This document shows positions 44,694 to 53,689 of a stretch of DNA of 64,000 nt, piece after piece. The stretch's first letter is position 1. Every line of letters starts with the position of its first letter. Under the pieces are notes generated by a model, which searched no databases, was not told the origin of the DNA, and worked only from the letters and a program-made list of their open reading frames with translations. The stretch covers positions 107,070 through 171,069 of the forward strand of contig JACJWF010000008.1 in the NCBI GenBank assembly GCA_020637295.1. The letters are read 5' to 3'. The DNA is from Acidimicrobiaceae bacterium. GTDB taxonomy: Bacteria; Actinomycetota; Acidimicrobiia; Acidimicrobiales; Ilumatobacteraceae. The translations under genes were made by a program, and so were the position numbers.

Positions 44694-45539
44694 TTGCTCC
44701 TGCTCTCGCTCGTCCTCATTCCTGCCGAACTTGTCGCGGCCGCTTCCTGCAGCAATTCCGGTCAGGGCCGCGACAACTTCGGGGAGATGACGGTGGTTGG
44801 GGGCGGGCGGGCGGTGGAGGTGCCGCCGGCGGGGGCGGGGTTCGACTACCAGCTCGGGGGCGACGCGCCGCTGCCGGCCGGGGTGACGGTGGTGGTGCGC
44901 GACTGGTTCGCGGGGACGGCCGCGCCCGGGGCGTATTCGGTGTGCTACATCAACGCCTTCCAGACCCAGCCGCCGGATGCCGACGATCGTCCGGACCTGC
45001 GCGGCGCATGGCCCGCCGAGGTGGTGAGCACCGCGGAGGACCCGGAGTGGCCGGGCGAGTTCGCCATTGACCTGTCCTCCGCCGAGCTTCGGGCGACCGC
45101 GGCCGCACACGTGACGTCCATGATCGACACGTGCGCGACGAAGGGCTTCCGCGCCGTGGAGTTCGACAACCTGGACTCGTTCACCCGGTTCCCCGAGCTC
45201 GGGTTCGGAGCGGACGAGGCGCTGGCCTACGCGGCTGACCTGGTGGAGCACGCCCACGCACTCAGCCTGGCCGCCGGGCAGAAGAACTCGGTGGAGATCG
45301 CCGCCCGCGGGCGGGCCGAGGCAGGGTTCGACTTCGCCGTCGTGGAGGAGTGCGGCCAGTACGACGAGTGCGGTGACTACACCGACGTGTACGGGGACGA
45401 GGTGTTCGCCATCGAGTACACGCAGGCCGGCTTCGCTGCAGCCTGCGCCGCCCTGCATCCGTCCGCGTCGGTGATCCTGCGCGACCTGGACCTCGTGCTG
45501 CCCGACGACCCCGGATACCTCCGCCAGACCTGCCCCTGA
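44694..45539 (+). CDS. Endo-alpha-1,4-polygalactosaminidase (GH114)-like protein
   Basis: The domain from about residue 40 has GFDYQLGGDAPLP, VVRDWFA, YSVCYINAF, WPGEFAIDL and GFRAVEFDNLDSF, which match the GH114/spherulin-4-like barrel. This family cleaves galactosaminogalactan-type or related amino-sugar polymers. The start is uncertain. A TTG at 44694 gives a lipoprotein signal (LLLLSLVLIP, then AASC); part of it is encoded by a family C repeat. An ATG at 44787 or a GTG at 44793 (GGGGAG six bases before) would give a protein without an export signal. Export fits the family, so the longer form is listed. Confidence 0.75.
   Translation: MLLLSLVLIPAELVAAASCSNSGQGRDNFGEMTVVGGGRAVEVPPAGAGFDYQLGGDAPLPAGVTVVVRDWFAGTAAPGAYSVCYINAFQTQPPDADDRPDLRGAWPAEVVSTAEDPEWPGEFAIDLSSAELRATAAAHVTSMIDTCATKGFRAVEFDNLDSFTRFPELGFGADEALAYAADLVEHAHALSLAAGQKNSVEIAARGRAEAGFDFAVVEECGQYDECGDYTDVYGDEVFAIEYTQAGFAAACAALHPSASVILRDLDLVLPDDPGYLRQTCP
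44727..44780. repeat. Family C palindromic repeat, copy 3 (54 bp), inside a signal peptide region
   Basis: The ends GAACTTGTCGCGG and CCGCGACAACTTC match copies 1 and 2 with one arm mismatch, and GGGGAG follows as in those copies. The interior has diverged. It reads in frame as Glu-Leu-Val-Ala-Ala-Ala-Ser-Cys... of the GH114-like protein. Confidence 0.85.
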
Positions 45540-45578
45540 CGCGTCTGCATCGAGGGTGCCGACGTGGATGGGTGTCGG

Positions 45579-45869
45579 TCAGGCGGTGATCGCCAGCACG
45601 GCCCGCCGCGCCCGGGCCAGTTCCGGCACCGGTGCGGTGCCCACCTGTTCGAGCAGGCTCGACACGGGCACCGAGCGGAGGTGGTCCACTGCGTAGACCC
45701 GGTCGTCGATGACCAACCGCCACGGCAAGTCGTCGTGCTCTCCACCGACGAGTTCGGGCACAACCCAGACACGGTCGGCGAGCCGGTGGAATGGCTCGGC
45801 GGACATCACGACGACTCGCCGCCGCTCCTCCTCCCGAAGATCGGCGAGCCAGATCTGCCCCTGATCCAT
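45579..45869 (-). CDS. MazF/PemK-type toxin
   Basis: A 96-residue member of the MazF/PemK mRNA-interferase fold: GQIWLADLREEERRRVVVMS at the N-terminus (20 residues), an HRLADRVWVVPE strand, DLPWRLVIDDRVYAVDHLRSV (in parts) and a C-terminal helix. The normal PGD(I/V)-W opening is reduced to GQIW, a variation found in other members. It would cut RNA in the absence of its antitoxin. Its ATG overlaps the antitoxin stop (TGATG). Confidence 0.85.
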   Translation of the reverse strand: MDQGQIWLADLREEERRRVVVMSAEPFHRLADRVWVVPELVGGEHDDLPWRLVIDDRVYAVDHLRSVPVSSLLEQVGTAPVPELARARRAVLAITA

Positions 45870-46102
45870 CAGCCGATGCCGTCGAAGGCGCCGTCCAGCG
45901 CTGCCTCGGCCGCCTTGCGGCGCCGCTGTTCGGCCTCCGGCAACGCACGGATCGCTGCCGTGGCCCGCTCGGCCTGGGCCCAGAACTCGGCGCGGTCGAG
46001 CGCGTCGAGTGCGGCGTTGATGGTGTCGTCGGCCGTGCCGCGGCCCATGGCCTTGAGGCGGTCGCGGGTCTCGGTGGTGACCTTGACGGTGGTCATCGGC
46101 AT
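45869..46102 (-). CDS. Antitoxin of the MazF-type pair
   Basis: A 77-residue protein with an N-terminal ribbon-helix-helix-like segment (TTVKVTTETRDRLKAMGRG) and an Ala/Glu/Arg-rich helical tail (AERATAAIRALPEAEQRRR) that would cover the toxin. It is encoded first, as usual. TATACT (46114-46109, coding strand) lies six bases from the ATG at 46102; an ATG two codons later is possible. A palindrome overlaps this promoter and the start codon. Confidence 0.82.
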   Translation of the reverse strand: MPMTTVKVTTETRDRLKAMGRGTADDTINAALDALDRAEFWAQAERATAAIRALPEAEQRRRKAAEAALDGAFDGIG

Positions 46103-46113
46103 ACTCTGAGTAT
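46101..46113. promoter_or_regulatory. Palindromic operator over the -10 and start codon of the toxin-antitoxin operon
   Basis: ATACTC-T-GAGTAT, two perfect 6-base arms, covers most of the TATACT hexamer and reaches the ATG. A bound antitoxin or toxin-antitoxin complex would block initiation directly. Confidence 0.65.
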
Positions 46114-46122
46114 ACCGAGGGG

Positions 46123-47073
46123 TCAGTGGGGTGCCGGCGCGGCTGCCGGTGTGCCGCGGCGGGGCAGCGTCGCCAGCACCGCCACCACGAGGAGGCCGAC
46201 CACCAGGCCGACGGCGGCGGACACCGCGGTGTTGGCCAGCCAGCCGAGCACACCGCCCACGCCGGCCACGTCGTGCGCCGAGTGCTCCAGGTGGTGGACC
46301 TGCTCGTACGGCCAGTGCCAGCCCAGTTCGTCGGCGCCGACCAGGAGGATGTGGCCGCCCACCCACACCATCGCCGCGGTGCCCACCACGGACAGCACCG
46401 CCAGCACCTTCGGCATGCCCTGCACCAGCGCCCGCCCGAGGCGTTCACCCCTGCCGCGCTCGACCATCTGCAACCCGATGTCGTCCATCTTCACGATCAG
46501 CGCGACCACCCCGTAGACGGCGATCGTGATGACGACGGCGACGATGACGAGGATCGCGGTCCGCATCGCGAACCCCTCGTCCAGCACCTCCTTGAGGGCG
46601 ATCACCATGATCTCGCCGGAGAGGATGAAGTCCGTCCGGATGGCGCTGGCGACGGTGGCCTCCTCGGCGTCCGTGCCCTCGGCCGCGGCGGGGGTGGCAT
46701 GGTCGTCGTGCCCGTGGCCGGTGAGCTTGGCGTGGATCTTGTGGGCGCCCTCGTAGCAGAGGTACGTGCCGCCGAGCATGAGGATCACCTCGACGAGCTT
46801 CGGCACGAACTCGCTGAGCACCAATGCCACCGGGAGGATGAACAGGATCTTGTTGCGCAGCGAGCCCTTGGCGATCCGCTTGATGATCGGCAACTCGCGG
46901 TCGGCGGCGAGGCCGTGCACGTAGGCCGGCGTGACCGCGGTGTCGTCGATCACCACGCCGGCGGCCTTGGCGCTGGCCTTGCCCGCGGCCAGGCCGACAT
47001 CGTCGATCGACGCGGCCGCCAGCTTCGCCAGCGAAGCGATGTCGTCCAGCAGCCCGACCAGCCCGCCTGCCAT
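46123..47073 (-). CDS. DUF808 family inner-membrane protein
   Basis: A 316-residue polytopic membrane protein of the DUF808/YedI family, function unknown. The opening AGGLVGLLDDIASLAK, the DDTAVTPAYVHGL stretch, RELPIIKRIAKGSLRNK and DFILSGEIMVIAL are family hallmarks. Several membrane helices follow (about 80-108, 165-195, 225-250, 275-305). A His/Asp loop (HGHDDH near residue 120) may bind metal. The ATG at 47073 has GGAGGG upstream. Confidence 0.87.
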   Translation of the reverse strand: MAGGLVGLLDDIASLAKLAAASIDDVGLAAGKASAKAAGVVIDDTAVTPAYVHGLAADRELPIIKRIAKGSLRNKILFILPVALVLSEFVPKLVEVILMLGGTYLCYEGAHKIHAKLTGHGHDDHATPAAAEGTDAEEATVASAIRTDFILSGEIMVIALKEVLDEGFAMRTAILVIVAVVITIAVYGVVALIVKMDDIGLQMVERGRGERLGRALVQGMPKVLAVLSVVGTAAMVWVGGHILLVGADELGWHWPYEQVHHLEHSAHDVAGVGGVLGWLANTAVSAAVGLVVGLLVVAVLATLPRRGTPAAAPAPH

Positions 47074-47153
47074 GTTCGATCCCTCCGTGGCTCGTCGTCC
47101 GTCGCCCGCCACTGCTGCGGGTCCGGGGACTGTACCCGCTGGCGCGGGGGCGT

Positions 47154-49691
47154 TCAGGCGAGCGCGTCGGGAAGGCGGCCTGCCTCACGGGTGGCCAGCG
47201 CGGCGTTGACCCGCTGGCGTTCCAGCACCTGGTCCAGCGTCTTGGCGGCCTGCGGGATGGGGTGCTCGGAGAAGAACGACTGCACGTCGGCCACCACGTC
47301 GGGCCGGGTGAGCAGCTTCACCGTGTCGATCATCCGCACGATCGTATTGTTGGGGAACTTCTCGTTGGCGACGGTCCACTGGCGGCGGACGGCCTCCCAC
47401 GCCTGCTCGCCGTGCCAGCGGTTGGCGATGCACCGGTTGAGGAGGAACGGGGCGTTCTGGGTGCGGACCTCGCCGCTGAACGCCAGGTCCACCGTGCGGT
47501 CGATCTGCGCGGCCTCGGGGAACTCGGCGAGCGCGTACAGGAAGCGGAGTTGCTCCTGCGGGGTGTCGGCGTTGCGGAAGCGGGCCAGGTACTGGTCGTA
47601 GTCGGCGTCCGTGCCGGCCGCGGCCACTGCGTTGGTGGCGGCGGCGATCAGCTCCGGGTCGGCGCCACTGGCTGCCGGGTCGTCCATGATCGCGCGGCAG
47701 CGGCTCTGCGCGTCCGCGTCGCCGGCCAGCACCGCCAGCAGGCCGGCCAGCAGACCACGCAGCTTGGCCTGCAGGTCGTTCTCCCCGGCGAGCGGGGTCC
47801 ACCCCAAGTCGGCCATGGCGGGTGCGACCAGAGCGGCCACCCGCTGCTGGAACGCGGCGTGGGCGTCGCCCTCCACCAGGCGGCCGACGCCGCGGAGGCC
47901 GACGGCGATGGCCTGCCAGACGGCGAGGTCGCGGTCGGCGGAGAAGCCCTCCACGAAGGCGAGGAAGTCGGCGGCGGCGAGGCGGCCGGCCACTACCTCG
48001 TTCCACGCGTCGTCCACCAGGTTGTAGCGGTCGAGGATGGTCAGCTGCGGCAACTGCTGCTCGATGCGGGCGCGCAGCGTGGCGTCGTACGACACGCGCA
48101 TGAAGCCGTGGCCACCGGCGTTGACGACCACGGAAGCGTCGGCGCTGGGCACGGCCACGCGCAGCTCGTCACTCTCGAGTAGCACCTTGCGCTCCTCGCC
48201 GTCGATGCGCAGGTGGACGGGCACGACGAACAGGGTGGCGTCGTCGGTGTCGCCGTAGGCGAAGCGCTGCTGCTCCAGCACGAGCGTGCTGCCCTCCAGC
48301 CGGGCGCGCACCAGCGGGTAGCCGGGCTGCCAGATCCAGCTGTCCATCAGCGTGCGCACGGGAACCTCCGGGCCGCCGCCGGACATCACGGACTCCTCGA
48401 TCGCGTCCCACAGGTCGCCGGTCTCGGTGTTGCCGTACTCGTGCTGCGAGAGGTAGTGGCTGACGCCGCGGCGGAACTCGTCCTCACCCAGGTACTGCTC
48501 CAGCATGCGCAGCAGCGAGCCGCCCTTCTGGTAGGTCAGCACGTCGAACATGCCGTCGCAGTCTTCCGGGGCCTCCACCGGGTACTCCACGCTGCGGGTG
48601 CTGGCCAGGCTGTCCACCTCGAACGCCGCGCTGCGCTCCAGGCTGAAGCTGGTCCAGCGCAGCCAGTCCGGCCGGTAGGCGTCGCAGCAGGCGACCTCCA
48701 TGAACGTGGCGAACGCCTCGTTCAGCCAGATGCCGTTCCACCACTTCATCGTCACCAGGTCGCCGAACCACATGTGGGCCAGCTCGTGGGTGATGACGTC
48801 GGCCAGGGTCTGCAGCTCCAGCTGGGTGGATGTGGTGGGGTCGGCCAGCAGCAGGTTCTCCCGGTAGGTGATGCAGCCGAGGTTCTCCATGGCGCCGGCG
48901 GCGAAGTCCGGCAGGGCCAGCATGTCGCACTTCTCCGTGGGGTACGGGATGCCGTAGTAGTCCTGGTACCAGCGCAGGGCGAACGCGCCCACGTCCAGCC
49001 CGAATGCGGTGAGGTGGCCCTTGCCCGGCACGTGGACGATGCGCAGGGGGATCGGCTCGCCGCCGTCCAGCCGCGGCACCATCACGGGCGCGGTGGCCTC
49101 CAGCGGGCCGACCACGAACGCCACCAGGTACGTGCTCATCGGCATCGTCGGGGCGAAGCGGACAGCGACCTTGCCGTTGGCCTGCTTGCTGCGCTCCACC
49201 TCCGGGCCGTTGCTGACCGCGAGGTGGGCGGGGTCGACGATCAGCGTGACGTCGAAGACGGCTTTGAAGTCCGGCTCGTCGAAGCATGGGAAGGCGCGGC
49301 GGCAGTCCGTGGCCTGCATCTGGCTGGTGGCGATGACCTGCTGGTTGCCATCCGCGTCCGTGTAGGTGCTGCGGTACCAGCCGCGGAGCTTGTCGTTGAG
49401 GGTGCCGGTGAAGGTGATCTCCAGCGTGACGGACCCGGGCTGCACGGCGCGGTCGATGACGAGGCGCTCGGTGGTGTCGTCCAGGGTGAAGGGGGCGTCC
49501 TCCCCGTCCACGCGGACGCTGTCGATGCCCAGCTCGATGGCGTTGAGGACGATCCGGTCCGCGACCTCCGCCGCGTTGGCGTCGATGACGACATGCCCGA
49601 CGAAGCTCGCCGCCGCGAGGTCCGGCTCCAGCGCCAGCGTGTAGCGGTAGGGGAGGACGGTGCGGGGCAGCCGGTACGGGTTGTCGCTCAT
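47154..49691 (-). CDS. pepN: Aminopeptidase N (M1 family)
   Basis: An 845-residue zinc aminopeptidase of the M1 family. The substrate motif GAMENLG and the zinc site HELAHMWFGD (His302, His306) with the distant Glu325 in WLNEAF are intact, and an ERAP1-like C-terminal helical domain follows. It removes N-terminal residues from peptides in the cytosol. The ATG overlaps the stop of the upstream helicase gene by four bases (ATGA), so the pair is one operon. Confidence 0.96.
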   Translation of the reverse strand: MSDNPYRLPRTVLPYRYTLALEPDLAAASFVGHVVIDANAAEVADRIVLNAIELGIDSVRVDGEDAPFTLDDTTERLVIDRAVQPGSVTLEITFTGTLNDKLRGWYRSTYTDADGNQQVIATSQMQATDCRRAFPCFDEPDFKAVFDVTLIVDPAHLAVSNGPEVERSKQANGKVAVRFAPTMPMSTYLVAFVVGPLEATAPVMVPRLDGGEPIPLRIVHVPGKGHLTAFGLDVGAFALRWYQDYYGIPYPTEKCDMLALPDFAAGAMENLGCITYRENLLLADPTTSTQLELQTLADVITHELAHMWFGDLVTMKWWNGIWLNEAFATFMEVACCDAYRPDWLRWTSFSLERSAAFEVDSLASTRSVEYPVEAPEDCDGMFDVLTYQKGGSLLRMLEQYLGEDEFRRGVSHYLSQHEYGNTETGDLWDAIEESVMSGGGPEVPVRTLMDSWIWQPGYPLVRARLEGSTLVLEQQRFAYGDTDDATLFVVPVHLRIDGEERKVLLESDELRVAVPSADASVVVNAGGHGFMRVSYDATLRARIEQQLPQLTILDRYNLVDDAWNEVVAGRLAAADFLAFVEGFSADRDLAVWQAIAVGLRGVGRLVEGDAHAAFQQRVAALVAPAMADLGWTPLAGENDLQAKLRGLLAGLLAVLAGDADAQSRCRAIMDDPAASGADPELIAAATNAVAAAGTDADYDQYLARFRNADTPQEQLRFLYALAEFPEAAQIDRTVDLAFSGEVRTQNAPFLLNRCIANRWHGEQAWEAVRRQWTVANEKFPNNTIVRMIDTVKLLTRPDVVADVQSFFSEHPIPQAAKTLDQVLERQRVNAALATREAGRLPDALA

Positions 49692-52621
49692 GGAGCCAGG
49701 GTACCGGTGGTCACACGATGGCTCAGGTCGAGAATCAGCTCCGCCGGTCGGTCGCCCCACCGGGACTGCAGCGCGTCGTGCACCTGCCACCCCGCTCGTA
49801 CCAGCGCGGCGTGCCGTTCCAGATGGGCATCGACTCCGGCGGGATGGAGGCCGCACACCACCGCCGCAGGCCTGCCCTGGCTGATTGTCGCGACGTCCAC
49901 GACATGGTTGCCGGTCGGGTAGCAGCGGTACGTCGGCAAGCCCGCACTCGCCAGCCCGTCGGCGATGGTGTTGCACCACTCCGTCGGGGCGACGGCCGGT
50001 GCCGGCGCGCCGGGAGGGGCGTCCGCCCGTGCGAGGTACTCGCCGAGCAGGCTGTGCGGAGCCGGCGTGAACGAGCTGACCATGATCATCCGCCGGCGAG
50101 CCCTGGTGAGCAGCACGGCCAGCAAGTTGGGGTTCGAGAGGAAGTTCCACCCGCCGGCATCACCGGCGGCCAGGCCGAGCGAGCACACGATGACGTCGCG
50201 CTCGTTGCCCTGGAAAGCATGCACTGTGCCGACGCGGAGGTCCATCGCCATCAGCTCCGTGGCCGAGAACGCTGCGAGCATCGCGGCTTCCAGCGCGTCG
50301 GCCTGAGCGCGGAACGGGGAGATCACGCCCACGCTGTTGGCGCCACGGCGGTGCAGCTGGCGCACCTCGGCGAGCACCGCAGTCACTTCCGCCGAGATCA
50401 CGCCGTCCCCGCCACGTGTGCCGTCGACCGAGTGCAGATGGACGCAGTCCTCCTCCTGCGTCAGCGGAGTCCGCGTGGCGACCGTGACCCGGCCACCGTA
50501 GAGGCGCTCGGCGACGAGGTCGATGAGATGCGGTGCGCTGCGGAAGTGTTCGTCGAGCACGATCGAGGGGGCGACGGCGGTCGCCGCGTCGAACAGGCTG
50601 TTGCGTCGCACGTCGAGCTGGCTGCGGCGGGCATCGTCGATGCGCCGCGACTGGAGCACGGCCTCGATTGCTGCATCGCTCAGGAAGGACACGTGCCGCA
50701 GCTGGTTGGGATCACCGACCACGAGCGTGGCTCTGCCGCGAAGAAGCGCCGGCGCCGCCGACGTCTGCTCGACCGCAGAGGCCTCGTCGACCACGACAAG
50801 ATCGAACAAGGCGGGGCTCGGTGGCAGCAGATCGTCGACATCACTGAGCGTCCCGACCCACAGGGGGAGCGCGGTGGTCAGGCGGTTGGCACGCATGCGC
50901 TGCAGCTGGGCGCGGCGGGCTGCCCGGCCGCTGCGCAGCGCCGTCGACAGTGCTGCCACTGCGCTCAGCCCGCCCCGGTCCAGGCGCTCCTGCGAGCGGG
51001 AGGTGAGGCCGAGCCACTCGGACAATGCCGTCCGTACGGCGGCCTCGGCGGCTTCGGCAGCGCGGCAGCAGGCGGCAGGGGTGGGGTCGTGGTCGAGCGG
51101 CGTCCTGACCGCCGCCACCTCCGCGGCGGCGACCACCTCGCCGAGGCTCGCTGACCCGGGCGCGTGGAGCAGCCGTCGAAGGGTGCGCTCAGCCTTTCGC
51201 CGCCGGCGCCGGGCGAGCCAGCCGCCCCCGCCCCCGTTCGCTGCCGTGGCCAGTGCGGCGACCGTCTCGGGGTCGGCCTCTCCGGTGAACGCTGCCGGCG
51301 CGTGCAGCCGCGCCCGTGCCAATGCTGCGGCACCGCCCGGGGTGAACAGCTCCTCCGGCAACACGGCGCGGCGGGCGGCGGCCCAGGCCCTGTCACGCCT
51401 CGCGACTGCCTCGTCGAGCTGGCGTCGTGCGCGCTCTACTGTGGCGTCCGGCGCAGGGTTCAGCGAGGCCAGCCGTTGGCTGAGGGCCTCCCGTCGCTCA
51501 CTGGCACCGAACACCACGGGTTCGAGCCCTGGCTGGCGCTCGAGCAGCGCGATCACCGCATCGACCGCAGCGTCGGACTTGGCGGTGACGAGCACGCTGC
51601 GACCGCGGCGGAGCGCGTCCGCGACGACCGCAGCCACGGTGTGCGACTTTCCGGTGCCGGGCGCACCCGACACCACGGTGACGGCTTGGCGCCGTACTCG
51701 GCGCACCACATCCCTCTGGCGGGGCGACAGAGGGAGCGGGGACTCCACCGCTGCATCGTCGCCGGCGTCCAGCGGATGGTCGGGCGCAGTGTCGGCGTAG
51801 ACGGCGTGGAACGCGGTCGCTTCGTCGTTCACGACGTCAGTCCATGCCTGCAGGCTGCCGGAGCGCGTCGTGACAGCGCGCTCGCCGTCGGCGAAGACCC
51901 CGACGCCGATCACGATCTGCAGGCCGTCCCGACGCATCAGCGTCTGCGGCTGCTCGGCTGCGGTCGTCAGCACCCGGGCAGGCAGACCCGCGGCCGCGCT
52001 GAGGCGGATCGCGTAGCTCTGCAGGCGGGAGAGCCGGCCGAGCAGGGCGGGCGTCAGCTGGCTTGGACGGTGGAAGGCGCCACCTCCGAACTCCACCTCC
52101 TCGAACGACCGCACCATGTCGCGGTCGGTCACCAGGTCGGTGATCTCGAAGTCGCCGAAGGACTGCAACGTCCATCCGGCGAGGGGGGACCGGCGAACGA
52201 CACGGACCGGGCGGGTGACGAGGGGTTGGAAGACCCGCGAGCGCCGGGTCGACCCGTCGGGGTTGGTGATGGTGGCCGTGCCGGCCACCCACAGCCAACC
52301 CACCCGGACGGCCTGCTCGCCGCGAACCTGCTGCAGCGCCGCGAGGCCCTCGCCGAACGCCCGCTCGACCCCCAGGGTGGGGTACGTCACCGCTGGTTGT
52401 CGGGCAAAGAACTCACGGGCGAAGGTCTCGCCCACCGAGGGCCGGTCCAGTGGATCGCCCGGCGACGCGGGGCGGAACAACTCGAGCCCGTCGTCCAGCC
52501 AGCGGAACCATTCCAGCGGCACGGCGTCGCCGCCGGCCTGACGCGCCGCAGAAGGTGTGAGGTCGCTCAAGGCGAGCAGAGCCGCCACGGCGGTGGCACC
52601 TGCGTCGTTCTCCGTGACCAC
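49688..52621 (-). CDS. Superfamily 1 helicase (Upf1/Dna2-like) with degenerate nuclease-like C-terminus
   Basis: A 977-residue protein. An N-terminal domain of about 310 residues has no clear match. The helicase core has Walker A GAPGTGKSHT, Walker B LVVVDEASAVEQ, GDPNQLRHV (motif III), the DEHFRSAP (motif IV) and GTVHAFQGNERDVI (motif V), plus LLTRARRR (VI). The last 90 residues (from about 885, LPTYRCYPTGNHVVDVATI, GRPAAVVCGLHPAG, RAGWQVHDALQ) resemble the Vsr/DUF559-like domain often found at this place, but the Asp/Glu/Lys catalytic pattern is degraded. TACGCT (52634-52629, coding strand) is seven bases from the GTG. Role unknown; RNA or DNA remodelling, possibly defence. Confidence 0.82.
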   Translation of the reverse strand: MVTENDAGATAVAALLALSDLTPSAARQAGGDAVPLEWFRWLDDGLELFRPASPGDPLDRPSVGETFAREFFARQPAVTYPTLGVERAFGEGLAALQQVRGEQAVRVGWLWVAGTATITNPDGSTRRSRVFQPLVTRPVRVVRRSPLAGWTLQSFGDFEITDLVTDRDMVRSFEEVEFGGGAFHRPSQLTPALLGRLSRLQSYAIRLSAAAGLPARVLTTAAEQPQTLMRRDGLQIVIGVGVFADGERAVTTRSGSLQAWTDVVNDEATAFHAVYADTAPDHPLDAGDDAAVESPLPLSPRQRDVVRRVRRQAVTVVSGAPGTGKSHTVAAVVADALRRGRSVLVTAKSDAAVDAVIALLERQPGLEPVVFGASERREALSQRLASLNPAPDATVERARRQLDEAVARRDRAWAAARRAVLPEELFTPGGAAALARARLHAPAAFTGEADPETVAALATAANGGGGGWLARRRRRKAERTLRRLLHAPGSASLGEVVAAAEVAAVRTPLDHDPTPAACCRAAEAAEAAVRTALSEWLGLTSRSQERLDRGGLSAVAALSTALRSGRAARRAQLQRMRANRLTTALPLWVGTLSDVDDLLPPSPALFDLVVVDEASAVEQTSAAPALLRGRATLVVGDPNQLRHVSFLSDAAIEAVLQSRRIDDARRSQLDVRRNSLFDAATAVAPSIVLDEHFRSAPHLIDLVAERLYGGRVTVATRTPLTQEEDCVHLHSVDGTRGGDGVISAEVTAVLAEVRQLHRRGANSVGVISPFRAQADALEAAMLAAFSATELMAMDLRVGTVHAFQGNERDVIVCSLGLAAGDAGGWNFLSNPNLLAVLLTRARRRMIMVSSFTPAPHSLLGEYLARADAPPGAPAPAVAPTEWCNTIADGLASAGLPTYRCYPTGNHVVDVATISQGRPAAVVCGLHPAGVDAHLERHAALVRAGWQVHDALQSRWGDRPAELILDLSHRVTTGTLAP

Positions 52622-52683
52622 CGCGGCGAGCGTATCCCGGCCGTCCGGCCGTCGGCGGTGTGGGGCGGGTAGCGTTGTTGCCC

Positions 52684-53679
52684 GTGTCAGGCGCCCCCGT
52701 GAACGAGCCGCTGTACGACGTGGTCGGTGTGGGCAACGCGCTGGTGGACGTCATCTCCCACGCGGACGACCACTTCATCCACCACCACGAGCTGGTGAAG
52801 GGGTCGATGACGCTGGTGGACACCGACCGCGCCCTCTACCTCTACCGGGCGCTCGGCACCGCGGTGGAGATGAGTGGCGGGTCGGCCGCCAACACCATGA
52901 CCGGCGTCGCCTCGTTCGGGGGCCGGGCGGCGTACATCGGCAAGGTCAGCGACGACGAACTGGGCGAGGTGTTCGGCCACGACCTGCGCGCCGTGGGCGT
53001 GCACTTCCGGCCCGGCCACGCTGAGGCGGACGTGCCCACAGGGCGGTGCATCATCGTGGTCACGCCGGATGCGCAGCGCACGATGAACACCTACCTCGGG
53101 GTGTCCAGCCTGCTGAAGCCGACGGACATCGACGAGGCCACCGTGGCCGCCGGCGCCGTGCTGTACATGGAGGGTTACCTGTACGACCGGCCGGAAGCCA
53201 AGGAGGCGTTCCGCCATGCGGCGGCGGTCGCGCACGCCAACGGCCGCCGAGTCAGCCTGACGCTCAGCGACTCGTTCTGCGTGGACCGCCACCGGGCGGA
53301 CTTCCGTGCGCTGGTCACCGACGAGGTGGACCTGCTGTTCGGCAACGAGGCCGAGCTGCTCTCGCTGTACCAGGTGGACTCGTTCGACGAGGCCGTCGCC
53401 AGGGTGCGGCACGACTGCCACATGGCGGTCATCACCATCGGTGCCGACGGTTGCGTCATCGTCACGCCCGACGACGTGCACCGGGCGCCGGCCGAACCCG
53501 TGCACCAGGTGCTGGACACCACCGGCGCCGGCGATCTGTTCGCCGCCGGGTTCCTCTTCGGGTACACGCGGGGGCGGCAGCTGGATGAGTGCGCGAAGCT
53601 GGGGGCGATCGCCGCGGCTGAAGTGATCTCCCACGTCGGCCCGCGGCCACTCGTCGAACTGAAGACCCTGCTGCCCTGA
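52684..53679 (+). CDS. PfkB-family sugar/adenosine kinase
   Basis: A 331-residue ribokinase-fold kinase. Near the N-terminus are VVGVGNALVDVI and the GGSAANTMTGVASFGG motif; near the C-terminus is the ATP-binding DTTGAGDLFAAGFLFGY with its catalytic Asp. It resembles adenosine kinase types from Alphaproteobacteria and actinobacteria more than fructokinases. The GTG at 52684 has TAGCGT (52670-52675) eight bases upstream; a GTG five codons later is also possible. It may be co-transcribed with the phosphohexomutase ten bases downstream. Confidence 0.9.
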   Translation: MSGAPVNEPLYDVVGVGNALVDVISHADDHFIHHHELVKGSMTLVDTDRALYLYRALGTAVEMSGGSAANTMTGVASFGGRAAYIGKVSDDELGEVFGHDLRAVGVHFRPGHAEADVPTGRCIIVVTPDAQRTMNTYLGVSSLLKPTDIDEATVAAGAVLYMEGYLYDRPEAKEAFRHAAAVAHANGRRVSLTLSDSFCVDRHRADFRALVTDEVDLLFGNEAELLSLYQVDSFDEAVARVRHDCHMAVITIGADGCVIVTPDDVHRAPAEPVHQVLDTTGAGDLFAAGFLFGYTRGRQLDECAKLGAIAAAEVISHVGPRPLVELKTLLP

Positions 53680-53689
53680 GGTTGCCCCC

